64,000 nucleotides of DNA, taken from Sesamum alatum (taxonomy: Eukaryota > Streptophyta > Magnoliopsida > Lamiales > Pedaliaceae). The DNA is taken from assembly GCA_034509735.1 (NCBI GenBank), contig JACGWO010000003.1:13454001-13518000 (forward strand), written 5' to 3'. A model generated the notes under the pieces. The model saw nothing but the letters and a program-made list of their open reading frames with translations. It made no database searches and was not told the DNA's origin. Positions 34,837 to 47,017 of the stretch are shown here, piece after piece (within the stretch, counting starts at the first letter, position 1; every line of letters begins with the position of its first letter). Position numbers and translations under genes: made by a program.

Positions 34837-35857
34837 ATTCGGTCTAGGGCTCATGATCATCCATTCTCAATAAACGCACATAATTACATGATTTTCAATC
34901 ACATAAACATATGCATATAAACTATGCTATCCAATCACATCATCCCATGATAAAGTAACGAGTTATGTATGAAAAACATGGTATAACGTTGGCAATAACC
35001 TTTCTCGTTTAGGAAGACCCTTCCTCATTATTTGAAGGTGAGTAATACCCCGGGATTCCAAATCCAATACAACAACCTTCCAAATAATTTTCTTTAAGAA
35101 AACATGCAAAATTAAATAAAACTAATTTTTCAGAATTATCTAAAAAATCAAAAACAAGAAAACGTAAGCATTAACCGGCTGCCGCCTCCGGCGGTGTTCT
35201 GCCGGTGCACACAGGCCAGCAGGCCCAGCCTGTTCCCCGTGCGCGCGCGCGCTCTTGGTCGGCTGTGATGTGCACGCTGGCGGGCAGCTGCGCGCAGGCA
35301 CCTCTGCCCGCGCGCTCCATCCTGCCTCGCCGCCAGCGTGCGCATCCTGCGCGCAGGCCGCGCGCGCGCATGCTTATCGGGCGCGCGCGCGCAGACTCTG
35401 TTGTCTAAGTGCGCGTGCACGCTGCGAACCGGCCGCGTAGGCGCCACGACAAACTGTCCTGGCGCGCGCGCGGGCTTCCCTGCCTGCGTGCGCGTGGGCC
35501 CGGCCATGCATCCGCTCCTGGCGTCCGGCTGCGCACATGCCGGCTGGATCCGCACGCGTTGTGCGTGCCTGGCGAGGCTGCCGCGCGCAGGCTCCCCTGC
35601 TTGCACGTGCGCCTCGCCTGACCACACTGCGTGCACGGTCAGCCACCGGCTGGCCGCGTCTGCCGTTTTCCTCTGTTTTATTTTTCTACCCCCGTTTCCC
35701 AAGAAAAACAAGAAACCAACAGCATCTAAATTCATACATGATTAGAAGCAAGAAAACGACATGCTTGATAATTAAAACATCAAGAATTAAATAAATCATG
35801 CCATACACGTTTTCATGCTTTAAACGCACACAAAACCCTAGCCCTATACACCGAACC
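34837..35857 (-). other. Element F leader, - strand block with GC island
   Basis: It starts at the primer site on the right and runs leftwards through a GC island (about 35166-35670) to ATTCGGTCTAGGG, which corresponds to 27759-27771 of the + block. It therefore repeats in inverted form part of the leader in 27120-27771. Open frames in the GC island are considered chance. Confidence 0.82.
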
Positions 35858-35871
35858 GGGTTCTGATACCA
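35858..35871 (-). other. Element F primer binding site
   Basis: On the - strand it reads TGGTATCAGAACCC, one base from the LTR end; one base differs from the usual TGGTATCAGAGCCC. Confidence 0.88.
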
Positions 35872-36717
35872 CTGAAAGCCTAGCAAAAGCGTGTGGATCA
35901 TCCCAGGAGTAGCGCGAATGCGGAAGCGCGATATAATTAAAATTTGCAAGAATGTAAACATGCATAAACGAGATAAAATAAACACGTTCAAGGGGTGTTC
36001 CCTTGAATCTCCTGGGCGTTTGGTGTATATCATGAATAATAAAACATACAAAATATTTCATCGAGGCCATAGGGTTTTAAAGAAAAAGGGACGAAAAACT
36101 TAAACCGGAAACCTACCAATTGTCGTTTCGTCTTCAAGCCGGTACTCGCGTTGTTCCCCGTTTTGCTCCAAGATCTCGTATGGGTGACCCTCTAATTCGT
36201 ACACGCAATTCGCCCACGTATCTTGATCCTCCTTAGTGTTCAATTGTAAAACAAAAGAACAAGAAAGAGTTTCTTGGAAAAGAGGGAGAAAGTGCTCGGC
36301 AGAGAGAGAGAGAGAGAGGGCCAAAGTGTCCGTGTGTGTGTGTGTGCTTCAAGTTTTTCATCATCTTTTGAAAGAGAATACCTAGGAGTATTTATAGAGG
36401 AGGAATCCTATTCCTCTTCTAATTCCTGCTGTTTGAAGACTCCTTCTTGAATAGGATTTAACCTAGTCAAATCCTAGTCAACTACAAGCTTCTTGGTCAA
36501 ACCAATCCTAGTCATTCATTCCTCTCTTTAATCTCAACCATTGATTAATTTAATGGAATATTTAAATCTCATTTAAATAATGCAAGAGGCAATAAATAAA
36601 TACATCAAATATAAATATTTATTCCAAGCCCATTAAATTAATTTCCAATAAATCTGATTTATTAGATAAATTCCTTTAATCATATAAAAGGAATTAAATT
36701 CTTCCCAAGAAAAGAAG

Positions 36718-39700
36718 TGCTAGAATAGGAGACCAGAAAGCCAATAGGTTTGGCAATTTACAACCTATTATACAACTCGATGTAAATGTAATATTAGTAT
36801 GTGATGAATAAAATGAGTATTCGTCATTTTTGGTGCTTACTTTGTTGCGCTCATTTCACATTTGTTAAAACGGTATTTTACTTATATAGCAACAATGCCC
36901 ACAGACCACGGTCAACAACTCGTGCAGTTGGGCCACGCATTCGATGGTGGTCATGAAACCAACTGATTTAGAGTTGGGTCTGAAACGTTCCAAGTTGAAG
37001 ACCTCGAGATAGGGCATCGAGAGTCCTATTGAGACTTGCATCAAGAGTCGTGTTAATTGGATGAGTGTCATGTTTCATCGGCGACAGGCGTGGGACGCCT
37101 ACACGATCTTGATGGTTTGGTCGACTGGGGTCGAGCCGACTGGACTGACTCGCGGGGATCATCATATGGAAGCCTTGGAGGCTTGGTCGGTATGATTGGA
37201 TTTCCCCGGTTCCGATAGTACGGGAGTACTCCTCAGACTTGAGGGATCATGGCAGTCACGTGCATAGGATGGTTGTATCTTGGATCTGGCGAGAGGTGAT
37301 CATTCTGTAAGATGATCATCATAAGCCTTGTCCAGTGCGGTCGGAATGTGTAGCGAGGATGGTGGATTTCAAGAAGAGGATCCATCCCCTATCAGTATGT
37401 GACAGAGATATCTCCTATGCACTCGGAGGCACGTTCATGCTGTTTAAAGTGTTAGAATAGGTGACCATGTAGCCAATCTTGGTAGGCGAATTGTAACCTA
37501 TGTCTGAACAATTTTGAGGTTTTAATAAATTATTAATGAATAAGAAGTGAAATTCATTTGGCATTTATTTTGCTTGTGTTCACTTTATCTGCTTTATATA
37601 TCTGTTCACTATGCAAACAAAGCCCCACGGACTGAAAACGCATTTCGGGGACTGGGACTACGCTTGGAGGTAGGTCCATGAAATCAGTTCCGCCGAATCA
37701 GTCCGGAAATCTCCAAGTCAAGAAATCTCGAAAGTGGGTACTGAGATTCCCCTTGAGATTTGCACCAAGCACCTACTGTCGTATTTCATCGACAGGTGAC
37801 GAGGGTCGTCTAAGCAGCGTTAGTGGGTTAGCCTGCTAGGGAGCAGCTGACGGAGGTGACTCATGGAAATCGTCTTACGGAGGACCTTGAGTAAGGTCGG
37901 TTAGATATGACGTGTGTTCCCGGTTCCAACGGTACAGGTCAAGTCCTTTGACTTGAGGAACTGCTGAGTTTACTTGTACATTAAGGTTGTATCTTAGATA
38001 TGGTAAGAGATTGCCAAGATGTTCTTGAGTAGTCATAACCTATATCTAGTGCAGCTCCGGTGTGCAGAGTGACAATAGTTTCCAAGAAAGGATCTGTTTC
38101 CTGTCAAGATGTTGACAGTTGTGTCTCACTAATGCTCTGCGTCTTGTCCCTAAAATCTGTGGCCACAGTAACTGAACAGAAGGGAAGGTTTCCCTTGCGG
38201 CGTTTACTAAAGGACAAACCGACACTTAGGTCCAAAATGGGTACCTGCATTTTCCATGCCCTAGACCCTAAGTGGTGAGACCGTAGACGGAAGGATAGAT
38301 GTACTGTAGAGCCTAAATGTTCATCCCCGTAATTTCACCTAGTCTCTAGTGCCATAGACCGTTGCTAGATGGCCACCTATGGTAACGGGCGGATTCTAGG
38401 AATCCGACCAAATCTAGCTGAAGGTGAACCTAAAGAGTCACACACAATCCGCACACATAAAAGTATTTAATTTAGAATTAAATATTTGGGGAAATGGAAT
38501 GATTAAATTGGATTTAATCGGGTCCTTATTTTCTTGGAAAGAGTTAAATCCTTTTTACTAGATAAAAGGGATTTATCTAATAAATTAAATTTATTAAAAA
38601 ATTAATTTAATGGGCTTAGAATAAATATTTATATTTAATATATTTATTTATTGCCCTTGAAATATTTAAATAGGGTTTTAATATTCCATGAAATTAAATT
38701 AATGGTTGAGATTAAAAGGGAGAGATCAATGGCTATTATTGGTTTGACCAAAGAAGCTTGATTTTGACTAGGATTTGACTAGGTCAAACACACACATTGA
38801 AGAGGATGATGAATCTTGAAACACACACACACACATACACACACTCACGTATGCTCTCTCCCTCCTCTCGGCCGCACCTCTCTCTCTCTCTCCAAGAAAA
38901 TTATTTTCTTGTTCTTTTGTTCTTCAACAATTGAACATAGGACGGTTGATCTCGTTAAATTAATAACGTTCGATCGATCCGTCCTCTCCCAAAATAATAC
39001 TTGTTCGTTCGCTAGCATGAAGTTCAAGATACGTGGGTGGATTGCGTGTCACGAATTAGAGGGTCTCCCACACGAGATCTTGGAGCAAATCGGGGAACAA
39101 CGCGAGTACCGGTTAGAAGAGGAAAACGACGAATTGGTAGGTTTCCGTTTACATTTTTCGACCTCTTTTATTTTAGAATCCTATGGCCTCCATGATTCTT
39201 GTGCATGTTTATTATTCATGAGATACACCGAACACCCGGGAGTTTCAAGGGCACACCCCTTGAACGAGTTTATTTTAATATATGTTATGCATGTTTAAAT
39301 TTTTTAATTTAAATTTATACCGCGCTTCCGCATTCGCGCTTCTCCCGGGACGATCCACATGCCTACCCAAGGCTTTCATAAAGCTGTGGCCACAGTGGTT
39401 GGTCGAACAGGGAATGGTTTCCTGTGTCGACACAATGAAGCATACGTAGTCTCGAGTATTAAGCATAGATGCCTGGTCAAGGATGGGAACCGACGCCCAA
39501 TTCCATACCCTAGACTAAGGCTGGGAGACGGTAGACGGAAGGACCGTACCCGTACGAAATCGGTGCCTAAATGTTCACGCCAATTCATCTAGTCTCTAGT
39601 GCCATGGACCGTTGCTAGACGGCCACCCATGATAACGGGCCCTTGTTGGGACACGGGCCCAAGTCTAGCTGAGGGTGAACCTAAAGGGTCACACACAAAT

Positions 39701-40876
39701 CACCGAGGAGGTTGAGAGATTGACTTGGAGTCAATCTCGGAGGATAAATAAGTAATTGGATTACTTAAGAGATAGTCCATTGGATGGACGGGCCGATATT
39801 GTATCGGGCTCTCGTTTAATCGGTAAATTGGATTTTCGATTAAATATGGAAAGTTGAGATGTTGGATCTTTTAATTGGATTAAAAGATCAACGGGAATAA
39901 TTTAAGTGGACATTAAATTGGATTTAATGTTGGGTTCATCATAAATGGATTATGATAAAACCCGGTCCGTTAAATTTTGACCCGAGAGGAGAAATAATTC
40001 CTATTTTGCAATAGGAAGAAGTTGGACTTCTTCCCATAATGAGCATGGCCGAAATGCTCCCTTGCAGGAAGCTAAAATCAGCCATGTTTCATGCAAGGTG
40101 GTATGTTGACTTATCTGTTTTGGAAAGAGACAAATCAACTCCAATCAAGCCCTTCCCTTTTGGTATGATTTGATCATACCATATAAGATGGTAGGCTTGA
40201 TTGAAGAATTAATGGTGATTGATTAGAATGTATCTAGATATCCTTGGATGAACGTAGACATATTTCAATAATCACATTAATTATGTATATATAGGAGTAT
40301 ATACAACATCTTGTGGGTGTGAATCATAATTCATCTTTTTCTAGGAAATAGAAGAAGAAAATTCGGCCCTCTCGTCTCTCTCTAACTCAAGGCCATCTCC
40401 CCTTCTTTCTACTTGTGTTCTTCACTTGATTTTGAATCAAGTGAAAGAACAAAGTAGGTTTAAGAAAACACTAATTCATAGTGTTCTTCTCTTAAACCGA
40501 TTCCTTCGTAAACCCGTTTTCCTCTAGCAAGGAGAACGTGAGTTTCTTCCGGTGTAGAGTGGATCACCTTTGGAGAATCCATACGTTTGGATTTGTGAGC
40601 ATTCCGGTGAAGGAACAACGCAAGTACCCGAGCACATGATAAATCTACAAGGTAATGATTTATTACGCTTTAGTAGATTCTTTATTATTTTCATCTATGC
40701 CCTATGTGTTAAGTGTATTATTTAAACGTTAATACATCCTACATCGAAAGTCTGGTTGAGCACCCAAGGGTACACCCCTTGGGATTTCGCTTTGTATGCG
40801 ATTTATTTTAAATTACGTATGCATTTACGCTTTCTTGCTTTCGCTCGCACTCCCGGGCTAATCCGCTTGTCCTTCA
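36718..40876 (+). repeat. CopB2 5' LTR-B, split by solo LTR-A
   Basis: It starts TGCTAGAATAGGAGACC (two changes from consensus) and ends TGTCCTTCA before the primer site. The insertion at 37450-39378 interrupts it next to the GCTGTTTAAAG segment. CTGTGGCCACAG follows at 39384-39395. A TATATATA box lies near 40288-40296. Confidence 0.92.
37450..39378 (+). mobile_element. Solo LTR-A in CopB2
   Basis: It runs TGTTAGAATAGGTGACC...AAGGCTTTCA, 1929 bp, with TAAAG at 37445-37449 and 39379-39383. The segment holding the TATA-like box in sister copies is missing (near 38795, where GGTCAAACACACACATTG joins two LTR parts). AC microsatellite at about 38820-38845. CTGTGGCCACAG at 38157-38168. Confidence 0.93.
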
Positions 40877-40878
40877 AG

Positions 40879-40892
40879 TGGTATCAGAGCCC
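40879..40892 (+). other. CopB2 primer binding site
   Basis: TGGTATCAGAGCCC, the initiator-Met-tRNA complement, two bases after the LTR end. Confidence 0.92.
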
Positions 40893-41571
40893 GGTTCGAT
40901 GAAAGGGGCATAGATCTATGTGCTTGGCATGATCTACTTGCTTTTATAGTTTTAATGGGATGTTAGATTACATAAATGTATGAATAATATGATGATTCAA
41001 TTATTTGAATTTGATGGACTTTTGTCATGCCTATTTTATTAGATTGGATCTAAAATTGCATGCTCATTTTTAGATTATTATTGTTGTTTTTGTGCTGAAA
41101 AATGATGTTGAAAAACATGAAAAAAAAAAATTGGAGAGCAGCGGTAGTGGTTGGCTGCCGCCCCTGTCGGCGGTCACTGGCTGGCAGGCGCGCGCGCGGG
41201 CTCACGCCAGCGCGCAGGCCTGGCCGGCGTGCCTGCCAGCATTCGTGCTGGCAGGGGCGGCCGCGCATAACGCGGTCGTGCGCAGGCGGGTACCTGCGCA
41301 CAGCCGCAGTCGCCGAGGCCAGCGCGGCATGAGGCGCGCAGGCTTACTGCCTGTGCGAGCGCGCGCTGCCGTGTGCGCGCGGCTGGCCGGCGGGCATAAC
41401 AGCTCGGCCGTTTTGTGCCGTTTTTCGATATTTTCTAGAAAATGTAATTTTCTGTATTTTCTGCACATTATTCTGAAAATGTATTAATTTTGCACATTTA
41501 ATTTTGGAATAATTACATTATTCCTTAGATTGAATTTGCTTAATTAATTTGGGATTAATACATGCATTGGA
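40893..41571 (+). other. CopB2 leader with GC island
   Basis: It aligns with the leader of G (60158-60890) outside the GC island. The island (about 41138-41405) shares its edges with the G island but differs inside. The leader stops at CATGCATTGGA, where G continues with TGCATTGTTT; here the 3' LTR begins instead. Open frames through the GC tract are treated as chance. Confidence 0.82.
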
Positions 41572-43779
41572 TGTTAGAATAGGTGACCAGAAAGCCAATT
41601 GATTTGGCGATTTATAACCTATTTGACAACATGATGTAATGTAATATTATATGATGAATAAAATGAGTGTTCGTCATCAATTGTACCTTCTTTGCTGAGC
41701 TCATCTTACATATGTTAAAACGATGTTTTACTTGCATCGCAACAAAGCCCACAGACCACGGTTAACAACTCGTGCAGTTGGGCCACGCATTGCATGGTGG
41801 TCATGAAACCAACTGATTTAGAGTTGGGTCTGAAACGTTCCAAGCCGAGGACCTCGAGACAGGGCATCGAGAGTCCTATTGAGACTTGCATCAAGAGTCG
41901 TGTTCATTGGATGAGTGTCGTGTTTCATCGGCGACAAGCGTGGGATGCCTACACGATCTTGATGGGTTGGTCGACTAGGATCGAGCCGACTGGACTGACT
42001 CGCGGGGATCATCATATGGAAGCCTTGGAGGCTTGGTCGGTATGATTGAATTTTTCCGGTTCCGATAGTACGGGAGTAGTCCTCAGACTTGAGGGATCAT
42101 CTCAATCGCGTGCACAGGACGACTGTATCTTGGATCTGGCGAGAGGTGATCATTCTGTAAGATGATCATCATAAGCCTTGTCCAATGCGGTCGGAATGTG
42201 TAGCGAGGACGGCGAATTCCAAGAAGAGGATTCGTCCCCTGTCAGTATGTGACAGAGGTATCTCCTATGCACTCGGAGGCACGTTCATTCTGTTAATAGT
42301 TGTGGCCACAGTGGTTGGTCGAAAAGGGAATGGTTTTCTGTGTCGACGCAATGAAGCATACGTAGTCTCGAGTATTAAGCATAGATGCCTAATGAAGAAT
42401 GGAAACCGACGCCCAATTCCATACCCTAGACTAAAGCCGGGAGACGGTAGACAGAAGGACCGTACCCGTACGGAATCGGTGCCTAAATGTTTGCGCCGAT
42501 TCACCTAGTCTCTAGTGCCATGGACCATTGCTAGACGGCCACCCATGGTAACGGGCCCTTGTGGGACACGGGCCCAAGTCTAGCTGAGGGTGAACCTAAA
42601 GGGTCACACACAAATCACCGAGGAGGTTGAGAGATTGACTTGGAGTCAATCTCGAAGGATAAATAAGTAATTTGATTACTTAAGGGATAGTCCATTGGAT
42701 GGACGGGCCGATATTGTATCGAGCCCTCGTTTAATAGGTAAATTGGATTTTTGATTAAATATGGAAAGTTGAGACGTTGGATCTTTTAATTGGATTAAAA
42801 GGTCAACGGGAATAATTTAAGTGGACATTAAATTTGATTTAATGTTGAGTTCATCGTAATTGGATTATGATAAAACCGGGTCCGTGAAATTTGGACCCGA
42901 GAGGAGAAATTATTCCTATTTTGGAATAGGAAGAAGTTGGACTTCTTCCCATAATGAGCATGGCCGAAATGCTCCCTTGCAGGAAGCTAAAATCAGCCAT
43001 GTTTCATGCAAGGTGGTATGTTGACTTATCTCTTTAATCAACTCCAATCAAGCCCTTTCCTTTTGGTATGATTTGATCATACCATATAAGATGGTAGGCT
43101 TGATTGAAGAATTAATGGTGATTGATTAGAATGTATCTAGACATCCTTGGATGAACCTAGACATATTCCAATAATCACATTAATTATGTATATATAGGAG
43201 TATATACAACACCTTGTGGGTGTGAATCATAATTCATCTTTTTTTAGGAAAAAGAAGAAGAAAATTCGGCCCTCTCCTCTCTCTTTAACTCTCAGCCTTG
43301 TCCCCTTCTTTCTACTTGTCTTCTTCACTTAATTTTGAATCAAGAGAAAGAACAAAGTAGGTTTAAGAGAACACTAATTCATAGTGTTCTTCTCTTAAAC
43401 CGATTCCTTCGTAAACCCATTTTCCTCTAGCAAGGAGAACGTGAGTTTCTTCCGGTGTGATGTGGATCACCTTTGGAGAATTCATACGTTTGGATTTGTG
43501 AGCGTTCCGGTGAAGGAACAATGCAAGTACCCGAGCACACGATAAATCTACAAGGTAATGGTTTATTACGCTTTAGTAGATTCTTTATTATTTTCATCTA
43601 TGCCCTATGTGTTAAGTGTATTATCTAAACTTTAATACATCCTACATCGAACGCCCGGTTGAGCACCCAAGGGTACACCCCTTAGGATTTCGCTTTATAT
43701 GCGATTTATTTTAAATTACGTATGGATTTACGCTTTCTCGCTTCCGCTCGCGCTCCCGGGCGGATCCGCTTGTCCTTCA
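41572..43779 (+). repeat. CopB2 3' LTR-B
   Basis: It runs TGTTAGAATAGGTGACC...TTGTCCTTCA, 2208 bp. The palindrome here reads TTGTGGCCACAG (near 42300). The sense frame 42185-42508 matches those in the other LTR-B copies. A TATATATA box lies near 43190. Confidence 0.92.
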
Positions 43780-44857
43780 AGAAGGACCCAATTATATCCA
43801 ATTTAATCATTCCATTTCTCCAAATATTTAATTCCAAATTAAATACATCATGTGTGCGGATTGTGTGTGACTCTTTAGGTTCACCTTCAGCTAGACTTGG
43901 TTGGATTCCTAGAATCCGCCTGTCACCATGGGTGGCCGTCTAGCCATGGTCCACGGCACTAGAAACTAGGTGAATATGCGTGGGGATGAACATTTAGGCT
44001 CTACAGTACATCTATCCTTCCGTCTACGGTCTCACCACTTAGGGTCTAGGGCACGGATATGTAGGTACCCATTTTGGACCTAAGTGTCGGTCTGTCCTTT
44101 ACCAAACGCCACAAGGAATCCTTCCCTTCTGTTCAGTTACTGTGGCCACAGATTTTAAGGACGAGACACAGAGTATTGTGAGACACAACTGTCAACACCC
44201 TTGATAGGAGACAGATCCTTTCTTGGAAACTACTGTCACGTTGTACACCGTAGCTGCACTAGATATGGCTTATGACTACTGAAGTGCATTTTGCCAATCT
44301 CTCACCATACCTAAGATACAGTCTCCATGTACAGGTAAACTCAGCAATTCCTCAAGTCAAAGGACTTAACCTGTACCGTTGGAACCGGGAACTCACGTCA
44401 TACCTAGCCGACCCTACTCAAGGTCTTCCGTAAGACGGTTCCCGCGAGTCACCTCAGTCAGCCGCTCCCCAGCAGGCTGACCCACTAACACTGCTTAGAC
44501 GACCCTCGTCACCCATCGATGAAACACGACAGCAGATGCTTAGTGCAAGTCTCAAGTGGAATCTCGGTACCCATTTTCGAGATTCCTTGACTTGGAGATT
44601 TCCAGACTGATTCGGCGGAACTAATTTCATGGACCTACCTCCAAGCGTAGCCCCAGTCCCCAAAATGTGATTTCAGTCTGTGGGCTTTGTTTGTGTAGCA
44701 AACAGATATAAAGCAAATAAAGTGAACACAAACAAAGTATGCGCCAAATGAATTTTCACTTTCTTATTCATCAAGGTTTTATTAAAACTTCGAAATTGTT
44801 CAGGCATAGGTTATAATTCGCCTAACAAGATTGTCTACATGGTCACCTATTCTAACA

Positions 44858-45019
44858 GAACAAAGAAGGATTTACAAGACCCCATTAGAATGATAGTGGG
44901 ATGTATAAATTGTAATAGTGTAGGCCTACCCTAGATTGACCATAGATCCACTGCAGGCTCAGTGGATCACTTAGGAACGGGCTTGTGATCATCCTAACAG
45001 GGGCGTGCTAGGCTTCTTT
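44858..45019 (+). other. Element E leader, middle piece
   Basis: It aligns with 28060-28190 of F and 61330-61460 of G (CCTAGATTGACCATAGATCC, CAGGGGCGTGCTAGGCTT). It lies between the GAACA of F and the TCTTT of the next solo LTR. No gene. Confidence 0.8.
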
Positions 45020-47017
45020 TGTTAGAATAGGTGACCATGTAAGCCAATTTTGGCAGGAATATGTAACCTATGTCTAGACAATTCTTTGATATTTGATAAA
45101 AACATTTATGAATAAAGAAGTGAAAATTCATATGGCAATACTTTGTTTACGTTCACTTATCTGCATTTACATTTCTGTTCACTACGCAAACAAAGCCCAC
45201 GGACTGAGAAACGATTTCGGGGACTGGGACTACGCTTGGAGGTAGGTCCATGAAATCAGTCTCGCCGAACCAGTTCGGAAATCTCCAAGTCAAGGAATCC
45301 CGAAAATGGGTACCGGGATTCCCTTTGAGACTTGCACTAAGCATCTGCTGTCGTATTTCATCGACGGGTGACGAAGGTCGTCTAAGCAGTGTTAGTGGGT
45401 CAGCGTGCTAGGAAGCAGCTGACTGAGGTGACTCGCGGGAACCGTCTTACGGAGGACCTTCAGTATGGTCAGCAAGGTATGACGTGTATTCCCGGTTCCA
45501 ACGGTACAGGCCAAGTCCTTTGACTTGAGGAACTGCTGAGTTTACCTGTGGATCAGGTCTGTATCTTAGATGTGGTGAGAGATTGCCAAAATACTCTTGA
45601 GTAGTCATAAGCCATGTCTAGTGCAGCTCGGGTGTACAAAGTGACAGTAGTTTCCAAGAAAGGATCTGTCTCCTGTCAAAAAGGTGTTGACAGTTGAGTC
45701 TCGTGTATGCTCTGTGTCTTGTCCCTGAAATCTGTGGCCACAGTAACTGAATAGAAGGGAAAGGGTTTTCCTTGCGGCGTTTAGTAAGGACAGACCGACA
45801 CTTAGGTCCAAAATGGGTACCTGCTTTTTCCGTGCCCTAGACTCTAAGTGATGAGACCGAAGACAGAAGGACAAGTGTACTGTTAGAGCCTAAATGTTCA
45901 TCCCCGAATATTTCACCTAGTCTCTAGTGCCATGGACCATTGCTAGATGGCCACCCATGGTAACGGACGGATTCTAGGAATCCGACCAAGTCTAGCTGAA
46001 TGGTGAACCTAAAGAGTCACACACTATCCACACACACTTAATATTTAATTTGGAATTAAATATTGGAGTAAAGGAATGATTAAATTAGATTTAATCGGGT
46101 CCCATATTTTCTTGGAGAAATTAATTCCTTTTATTTGATAAAGGGAATTAAATTAATAAATAGGATTATTAAAAGGGTTGATTTGATGGGCTTAGAATAA
46201 ATAATAATATTTATTTATGATATTATATTTATTTAGCCTTTTGGAATATTTAATAGGATTTAAGTATTCCATTAAATTAAAATCAACGGTTGAGATGGAA
46301 AGGGGAGATGGAAGGCTAGGATTCGTTTGACTAGGTCAAACACTAGTTTGACTAGGACTTTGACTAGGTCAAAATCCTAGTCAAATTAGGTTACTTAGAG
46401 TTTGAGTTTAAAGAGGATTAAACTCTTCCTCTATATAAACCTCTAGCTTCCAACATTTGTAGGATTGATGGTTCTTGAAAACACACACAACACACACTCC
46501 CCCCTTTCTCCTATCACTCGTCCGCCCCCTCTCTCTCCTCCAAGAAAATATTTTTCTTAGTTCTTTTTGTTCTTGGAACATTAAGAACTTAGACGAACCA
46601 ATACCGTTAATTGATAACGTGTTATTGATTCGTCCACTCCAAAATTTACACACTTGTTCGTTGCTAGCACGACGTGCAAGATACGTGGGTGGATCGTGTG
46701 TCACGATTTGGAGGATCTCAAGAACGAGGTCTTGGTGCAAAACGGGGAACAACGCGAGTAGCAGTTGAAGACGAAAACGACAACGGGTAGGTCTCGTTTA
46801 AGATTTTCGTCCCTCTTTAATTTTTCAACTCTATGGCCTCCATGATTTCTTTATATGTTTTATGATCATGAGATACACCGAACGCCCGGGAACCTCAAGG
46901 GCACACTCCTTGAGCGTGTTCTTTAAATTAAAAGCATGCCTTTTATTTTAATATGTTTATTTTTACCGCGCTTCCGCATTCGCGCAATTCCCGGGACGAT
47001 GCACCGGATTTCTTTCA
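45020..47017 (+). mobile_element. Solo LTR-A (diverged) in element E leader
   Basis: It runs TGTTAGAATAGGTGACC...TTTCTTTCA, 1998 bp, with TCTTT at 45015-45019 and 47018-47022. It differs from other LTR-A copies at many sites, so it belongs to an older or separate sublineage. CTGTGGCCACAG is at 45732-45743. Confidence 0.92.
46432..46438 (+). promoter_or_regulatory. TATA-like box in solo LTR-A
   Basis: TATATAA after CTTCCTC, in the same place as the box at 25615. An AC-rich and CT-rich tract follows. Confidence 0.5.

Larger units (their letters stand above)
36718..43779 (+). mobile_element. Copia deletion derivative CopB2
   Basis: LTR-B copies at 36718-40876 and 41572-43779 enclose 695 bp that hold only a primer site and leader. 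AGAAG flanks it at 36713-36717 and 43780-43784. The first LTR contains a solo LTR-A; without that its length is about 2225 bp against 2208 for its partner. There are no gag or pol genes. The leader is joined directly to the first base of the 3' LTR without a polypurine tract. Confidence 0.92.
26320..44857 (-). mobile_element. Chimeric copia element F with inverted interior
   Basis: The outer ends are both LTR-A on the - strand: the 3' end TGAAAGCC at 26320 and the 5' start TGTTAGAATAGG at 44857. GAACA flanks it at 26315-26319 and 44858-44862. Inside, the - strand primer site and partial leader (34837-35871) are joined to a + strand block (about 27115-34836) of partial leader, gag, pol and nearly complete LTR. 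The two leader pieces overlap in content, so two template copies must have contributed. CopB2 is nested in its 5' LTR. Confidence 0.83.
35873..44857 (-). repeat. Element F 5' LTR-A, split by CopB2
   Basis: The two parts, 43780-44857 and 35873-36717, join into an LTR-A of about 1918 bp once CopB2 and one copy of AGAAG are removed. It starts TGTTAGAATAGGTGACC at 44857 and ends GGCTTTCA at 35873. A TATTTATA box is near 36390. Confidence 0.9.

Noticed and set aside
35148..35794. Open frames up to 195 codons in the F leader
   Set aside because: Same cause: a GC island with open frames in several phases at once and no conserved product.
38816..39298. 160-codon frame starting with a His/Thr repeat
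   Set aside because: It is an AC microsatellite followed by LTR-A sequence; no homology, and other LTR-A copies do not keep it open.
41050..41487. Open frames in the CopB2 leader
   Set aside because: Chance frames in the GC island; not conserved in the G leader.
23718..44857. A single giant inverted element bounded by opposite LTR-A starts
   Set aside because: The flanks GAAGG and GAACA do not match each other. Each instead matches an inner partner (26214-26218 and 26315-26319), giving two separate insertions.
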